This document shows, in pieces, positions 60,001 through 64,000 of a stretch of DNA of 64,000 bases (its first letter is position 1; every line of letters starts with the position of its first letter). Below the pieces are notes generated by a model. The model searched no databases, had not been told where the DNA came from, and worked only from the letters and a program-made list of their open reading frames with translations. The position numbers were made by a program, and so were the translations under genes. The stretch is taken from positions 1-64,000 of the forward strand of contig JAWVEY010000048.1 of assembly GCA_033856515.1 (NCBI GenBank), read 5' to 3'. This DNA comes from JALZKA01 sp033856515 (GTDB lineage: Bacteria; Actinomycetota; Thermoleophilia; Solirubrobacterales; 70-9).

Positions 60001-61266
60001 ATGGCTATTTCGGGCCTCCGTCGCCGGATCTCGGGCTCTCAGGCGGCGCGCGCGGGGCTGTGCTTCGCGGCGCTCATCGTCGTGGCTGAGGGGGCTGTTC
60101 TGCTGCTTGCGCCGTCCGAGGAGGGGATCCCGCCGCAGGCCGTCGAAGCCGGCGACTACTTCGATCCCGCGGAGCTCGAGCGCGCCACTGATTTCCGGGA
60201 GGGCCAGCGGGTCCTCTTGGTGGGCGGCCTCGCCGCTCAGGCCCTCGTCATCGGCGCGCTCGCGGTCGGCCGCCCCCAGGGCGCCCGCGACCTCCTCGCT
60301 CGACTCTCGTCGCGAAGCGTGCTGGGCACAGCCGCTGCCGGAGTCCTGGTGGTCGTGGTCGCGGAGGTCGCGGCGTTCCCGATGACGCTCGCTGCGCACG
60401 AGCGATCCGTCGATGTCGGCCTCTCGACCCAGACACTCGGGCCGTGGCTGGGCGACCAGGCCAAGGGCCTTGCGATCGGCGCCATCATGGCCGGGGCCGG
60501 GGCCGCCGCTCTCTCGGCGTTGATCCGCCGCTCGCCTCACCGCTGGTGGATCCCGGGATCGATCGTGGTCGTCGGCTACGGCGCCGCGATGAGCCTGCTC
60601 GCCCCCATCCTGATCGCCCCTCGGTTCAACGACTTCGATGAGCTTCCGCAGTCCAGCGAGCTTCGCGCCAATGTCGTCGAGCTCGGCGAGCGAGCGGGCG
60701 TGGAGGTTGGTGACGTCTATCGCGTCGATGCCAGCCGCCGCAGCACGGCACTTAACGCCTACGTCGCCGGCATCGGGCCTACGAAGCGCGTCGTGCTCTA
60801 CGACACGCTGATCGACGGGACCAGCGAGCCCGAGCTGGAATCGGTGGTCGCACATGAGCTCGGGCATGTGGCCCACTCGGACATCCCGCGCGGAATCCTG
60901 TTCGCCGCGCTCGTCACCCCGCTGGGGCTGTTGCTTGTCCGCGAGCTCTCGGGTTCGCTGTCGCGCCGGTCAGCGGCGGAGCCGGGTTCCGCGGCGGCGG
61001 TACCGGCGCTGTTGCTGGCGATCGCAGTTGTGTCCTTCGCGGCTAACGTCCCTGCCAATCAACTCTCGCGAGAGGTTGAGGCGAGCGCCGACGCGTTCGC
61101 GCTGCGAATCACGGACGACCCGCAGGGACTCGTGGATCTTCAGGTCCGGCTCGCGGGAAAAAACCTCTCAGACGTCGATCCGCCAGCTTGGGTGACAGCC
61201 CTTTTCGGTACGCACCCGACCACGCTCGAGCGGATCGGGTCCGCGCGGGCGTGGGAGGATCGCTAG
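60001..61266 (+). CDS. M48 family (Ste24/HtpX-like) metalloprotease
   Basis: A 421-residue membrane zinc protease of the Ste24/CAAX protease 1 kind. Membrane segments occur at about 16-37, 75-90, 103-122, 155-173 and 180-205. The cytoplasmic active site is HELGHVAHSD (HExxH), with a third ligand Glu in SREVEASADAFAL. RFNDFDEL and YVAGIGPTKRVVLYDTL match Ste24-like proteins. Possible role in membrane protein quality control. Confidence 0.9.
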   Translation: MAISGLRRRISGSQAARAGLCFAALIVVAEGAVLLLAPSEEGIPPQAVEAGDYFDPAELERATDFREGQRVLLVGGLAAQALVIGALAVGRPQGARDLLARLSSRSVLGTAAAGVLVVVVAEVAAFPMTLAAHERSVDVGLSTQTLGPWLGDQAKGLAIGAIMAGAGAAALSALIRRSPHRWWIPGSIVVVGYGAAMSLLAPILIAPRFNDFDELPQSSELRANVVELGERAGVEVGDVYRVDASRRSTALNAYVAGIGPTKRVVLYDTLIDGTSEPELESVVAHELGHVAHSDIPRGILFAALVTPLGLLLVRELSGSLSRRSAAEPGSAAAVPALLLAIAVVSFAANVPANQLSREVEASADAFALRITDDPQGLVDLQVRLAGKNLSDVDPPAWVTALFGTHPTTLERIGSARAWEDR

Positions 61267-61284
61267 TAGACCGGCTCTTTCCGC

Positions 61285-61806
61285 TCAGCGATGGCCGAAG
61301 TGTGCAGTTGCCAGAATCGATCCATTCTTCACGCTGAGACCCACACCAACGTCCTCGTAGGTTGACTTCGTGATGACGGCGGCGTGTGGGGAGCTTCGCA
61401 TCCATTCGTCCACCATCTGACCAGGAGTGATGTAGTCAACCGCGTACTTCAGGATCTCGCCCACCGCCGGATCGGCAGCTCCCTTGAGGTATCCAGTTTT
61501 CGCGATTCGCGCCAACAGCGATGGCTCACCGGGACAATCGTGAGCAAAGCATTCCTTGCTACGCATCACTGCGCTGTGAGTCTGGGCAGATTGCTCTAGC
61601 CTGCCGTTCTCTTTCAGATTTAGACCGCGCTCCTTGTTGAAAAGACAGACGATTGCGTCTCGAGTTGACTCTTTTGACATCCGGTTGACTTGGTCGCCGG
61701 CGTGCGGACAGCCCGCCTGCGCGACGCTGGCAGCGGCTCCCGTGAGAGCGACTGCCAAGGCCATCGTTCCGAGGCAGCAAGTCAGTCTGTTGAAAATTCG
61801 TCCCAT
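61285..61806 (-). CDS. CAP-domain (SCP/PR-1-like) secreted protein
   Basis: A 173-residue secreted protein. The signal peptide (NRLTCCLGTMALAVALTGAA) is followed by a CAP domain: DAIVCLFNKERGLNLKENG, AQTHSAVMRSKECFAHDC, GEILKYAVDYITPGQMVDEW and MRSSPHAAVITKSTYEDVGV. The CAP cavity histidine and Glu are present, and cysteines may be disulfide-bonded. The start is uncertain (ATG 61806; TTG 61839 also in frame). Its base composition is visibly less GC-rich than neighbouring genes. Confidence 0.82.
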   Translation of the reverse strand: MGRIFNRLTCCLGTMALAVALTGAAASVAQAGCPHAGDQVNRMSKESTRDAIVCLFNKERGLNLKENGRLEQSAQTHSAVMRSKECFAHDCPGEPSLLARIAKTGYLKGAADPAVGEILKYAVDYITPGQMVDEWMRSSPHAAVITKSTYEDVGVGLSVKNGSILATAHFGHR

Positions 61807-61891
61807 CTGGACGTAGATCGGCACGCCCACGCCAAGCAATGAGAGAATTGGTTCTATGCTCCGTCATCCGTCCATGCACCTCGGCAGAGGC

Positions 61892-62836
61892 CTATGAAGC
61901 CACGTCTCGAGCCCATTCGGCCGTAAGCCGGAGTCCGTCCTCGAGGGAGGTCTTGGGCGCCCACCCCAGTCGCTCTCGGGCCAGCTCGGACCCGATGGCA
62001 ATGCGCTGCACTTCACCTGCCCTGGGGCCGGCCATCTCGGGTTCGAATCTAGTTCCGTAGGCCGTGGCGATGGCATTGCCGACGTCGAACACACTCGCCT
62101 CGCGACCTGTTCCGATGTTGACGGCCCCCGTCAGGTCGCTCTCCGATGCGGCGATGAACGCGTTCACGACATCGCCCACAAACACGTAATCCCGGGTCTG
62201 CTCGCCATCCCCAAACACCTTTGGGGTCGAGCCCTCCAGAAGTGCACCACAGAAGATCGCTACTACGCCTGCCTCGCCGTGGGGGTCTTGGCGAGGTCCA
62301 TAGACGTTGCCGAGTCGCAACGCCACCGTCGACAGACCGTAGAGCCTGTTGTAGAGATCGAGGTAGCCCTCGGCCGTTAGCTTCGACATCCCATAGGGAG
62401 CGTCCGGGCGGCGATCGGCGGTCTCTGGAAGCGGCAGTTCCAGTCCCATGCCCTCGCCGTAGATCGCACCACCGGTCGAGGCAAAGAGAAAGCGTTCGCA
62501 GCCGGCGTTCGCAGCAGCGCACAGAAGGTTGATCGTGCCGCCCGCGTTCACGCCGAGGTCGAAGGCGGGGTCCTTAACCGATGCTCTGACATCGATCTGT
62601 GCGGCAAGGTGGAACACCCGCTGGGGTGTGTGCGTTTCGAAGACAGCCTCAACCGTGCCTACATCGGAGACGTCGCCTTCCGCCAGTTGGGCACCGCGCT
62701 CAGTGGCCGTGTCGAGGTTTGACCGCGTGCCGGAGGAGAGATCGTCGAGAACGACCACCTCGTCTCCAAGCTCGACGAGGGCGTCCACGAGGTTCGAACC
62801 GATGAATCCAGCACCGCCAGTAACCAATGAGCGCAC
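61892..62836 (-). CDS. NAD-dependent sugar-nucleotide epimerase (UDP-glucose 4-epimerase-like)
   Basis: A 314-residue extended SDR. LVTGGAGFIGSNLVDALVEL (NAD-binding), HLAAQIDVRASVKDP, the Ser in FLFASTGGAIYGEG and YGMSKLTAEGYL (YxxxK), and LGNVYGPRQDPHGEAGVVAI are the GalE-type signatures. GTG 62836 is the start; TAGGCT lies 6 bases upstream. It likely supplies a sugar nucleotide for envelope glycans, but stands away from the island. Confidence 0.92.
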   Translation of the reverse strand: MRSLVTGGAGFIGSNLVDALVELGDEVVVLDDLSSGTRSNLDTATERGAQLAEGDVSDVGTVEAVFETHTPQRVFHLAAQIDVRASVKDPAFDLGVNAGGTINLLCAAANAGCERFLFASTGGAIYGEGMGLELPLPETADRRPDAPYGMSKLTAEGYLDLYNRLYGLSTVALRLGNVYGPRQDPHGEAGVVAIFCGALLEGSTPKVFGDGEQTRDYVFVGDVVNAFIAASESDLTGAVNIGTGREASVFDVGNAIATAYGTRFEPEMAGPRAGEVQRIAIGSELARERLGWAPKTSLEDGLRLTAEWARDVAS

Positions 62837-62842
62837 TCTCGC

Positions 62843-62864
62843 AGCCTATTTGTCCGCGTACACT
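62843..62864. promoter_or_regulatory. divergent leaderless promoters, sugar epimerase and argS
   Basis: TAGGCT (62848-62843, minus) lies 6 bases before GTG 62836. TACACT (62859-62864, plus) lies 9 bases before argS ATG 62874. The gap between the starts is 37 bases. Confidence 0.45.
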
Positions 62865-62873
62865 CGCGATCCG

Positions 62874-64000
62874 ATGCGCGCCGATCCGTTCTCAGACTTT
62901 CGCTCGTCGGTGGAGACTGCGGTCGTATCGATCGGCGAGACGACTCAGCAGCCGACGATCGAACGGCCGAAGCGCGCTGATCAGGGCGACTATTCGACCA
63001 ACGCCGCCATGCTTCTAGCGCCGGGCCTCGGGAAGCAGCCGAGGGAGATCGCGGCCGATCTTGCCAAGAGGCTTCAAGAGCTGCTGGCCACGGAAATCGA
63101 GCACATCGATGTGGCTGGGCCGGGGTTTGTCAACGTGTTCTTGTCAGATGCCTGGCATCGTGGTGGCGTTTCGCAGATCCTCTCTGCCGAGAGGTTCGGC
63201 TCAGGACCGGAAAAGCCACCGGCGGTGCTCCTCGAGTTCGTTTCCGCCAATCCCACTGGTCCCCTGACCGCCGCGGGGGGGCGAGGTGCCGCGTTCGGAG
63301 ATTCCCTGGCTCGCATCATCGAGATGGGTGGGCAGGCGGTGTCCCGCGAGTACTACCTCAATGACGCCGGAACCCAGATACGCTCATTTGCCGCATCGAT
63401 TGCGGCCCAGATGGATGGTCGCGAGCTACCTCAGGACGGGTACTCAGGCGAATACATAGCCGAGCTCGGCGAGGAGTTGGCAACCGCAGGTATCAGCTCG
63501 GGCGATCTCGACGGGCTCGCTCGCGCTGGAACCGAAGTAATGCGATCGAGGATCGAGGCGACCCTCGATCGGTTCTCGGTGCATTTCGACGCGTGGTCTT
63601 CTGAGAAAGCACTTCACCAAAAGGGTGCGCTCCAGGCGACGCTCGACGAACTCGGATCCAACGGCCACTCATACGAGTCGGACGGAGCCCTATGGTTGCG
63701 CACCTCCGACTGGGGAGACGACAAGGACCGCGTACTGGTTCGTTCTGATGGGGAACCGACCTATTTTGCGTCCGACATCGCGTATCACCGGGACAAGCTC
63801 AATCGCGGAGCCCAGCAGATGATCGTGCCGCTTGGCGCCGACCATCACGGCTACGTGCCGCGAATGAAGGCTGCGGTAGGGATGCTCAGCGGTGATCCGG
63901 ATCGCTACGAGGCGCCGATCATGCAACTCGTGAACGTCGTTGAGCGTGGAGAGCGTTCTCGCATGTCGAAGCGCAAGGGTGAGTTCGTCGCGCTTGATGA
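62874..64000 (+). CDS. argS: arginyl-tRNA synthetase (5' part)
   Basis: Class I synthetase charging tRNA-Arg; 375 codons are present before the window ends. N-terminal add-on domain (DFRSSVETAVVSIGETTQQP, ADQGDYSTNAAMLLA), catalytic-domain start LLEFVSANPTGPL, REYYLNDAGTQIRSFA, YFASDIAYHRDKLNRGAQQM, GADHHGYVPRMKAA and ERSRMSKRKGEFVALDD (KMSKS-type MSKR). The canonical HVGH of the HIGH motif is replaced by TAAG (63267-63278), which is unusual. The frame is open to the end, so this is not a frameshift artefact. Confidence 0.93.
   Translation, partial: MRADPFSDFRSSVETAVVSIGETTQQPTIERPKRADQGDYSTNAAMLLAPGLGKQPREIAADLAKRLQELLATEIEHIDVAGPGFVNVFLSDAWHRGGVSQILSAERFGSGPEKPPAVLLEFVSANPTGPLTAAGGRGAAFGDSLARIIEMGGQAVSREYYLNDAGTQIRSFAASIAAQMDGRELPQDGYSGEYIAELGEELATAGISSGDLDGLARAGTEVMRSRIEATLDRFSVHFDAWSSEKALHQKGALQATLDELGSNGHSYESDGALWLRTSDWGDDKDRVLVRSDGEPTYFASDIAYHRDKLNRGAQQMIVPLGADHHGYVPRMKAAVGMLSGDPDRYEAPIMQLVNVVERGERSRMSKRKGEFVALD

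Overview
The window reads as a GC-rich actinobacterial chromosome, most likely class Thermoleophilia (Solirubrobacterales/Gaiellales type). This is inference from high GC in nearly all third codon positions, CarD, a SARP regulator, several ECF sigma/membrane regulator pairs, exported proteins with the 'SVKSKHIKDGAV' motif, a VKGT/Rho_N-like 'plasmid stabilization' protein, and actinobacterial-style promoters whose -10 lies only 6-9 nt before the start codon. No phage, insertion sequence, CRISPR array or replication origin was seen.

Layout. 1-20.6 kb is a housekeeping block resembling the Bacillus clpC-radA-disA-ispD-ispF-cysS-rlmB-sigH order. The clpC end, radA, disA, carD, ispD, ispF, cysS, rlmB and a SigH-type sigma factor are all present, with accessory insertions: an RTX-tailed secreted hydrolase, a SARP regulator flanked by two DUF4242 paralogues, a DUF389 membrane protein, an acyl-CoA ligase and an acyltransferase/hydrolase group. 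A tRNA-Thr(TGT) closes it and abuts a dehydrogenase ORF by one nucleotide. 20.6-32.7 kb holds phospholipid synthesis (a PlsC-GpsA fusion), two ECF sigma modules, a rhomboid protease, a cobalamin-binding-type protein, pterin dehydratase, UDP-GlcNAc 2-epimerase, and a phosphate uptake operon (DUF47-Pit plus small membrane proteins). 32.7-37.3 kb holds two TadE-like proteins, an unusual 629-residue protein joining a TadG-like anchor to two wall-hydrolase domains, a MaoC-type hydratase and a secreted beta-helix protein.

37.3-46.4 kb is a glycan/envelope island: two large multi-membrane proteins, a GT2 glycosyltransferase, an NAD-dependent sugar epimerase, a methyltransferase and a Wzx-type flippase. 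It is bracketed by two about 97% identical copies (same orientation) of the 3' part of a cupredoxin gene; the left copy is a frameshifted pseudogene. 46.4-57.6 kb holds uvrC-rapZ, then an exported protein, an ABC exporter and a VOC protein where actinobacteria usually carry yvcK-whiA, then gap-pgk-tpiA-gpmI as a coupled glycolytic operon, and tgt. 57.6-64 kb holds an operon of a phosphoesterase, a lipoprotein and a Ser/Thr kinase, an M48 protease, a CAP-domain protein, a sugar epimerase, and the start of argS, which runs off the window and has an atypical HIGH motif.

Main points worth checking: the TadG-VanY-SLT fusion, the tRNA/ORF junction that could make a leaderless mRNA by tRNA processing, carD apparently starting with ATT behind a perfect Shine-Dalgarno, the PlsC-GpsA fusion, the direct-repeat-flanked glycan island, and widespread leaderless promoters including very short divergent intergenic regions with overlapping -10 boxes.
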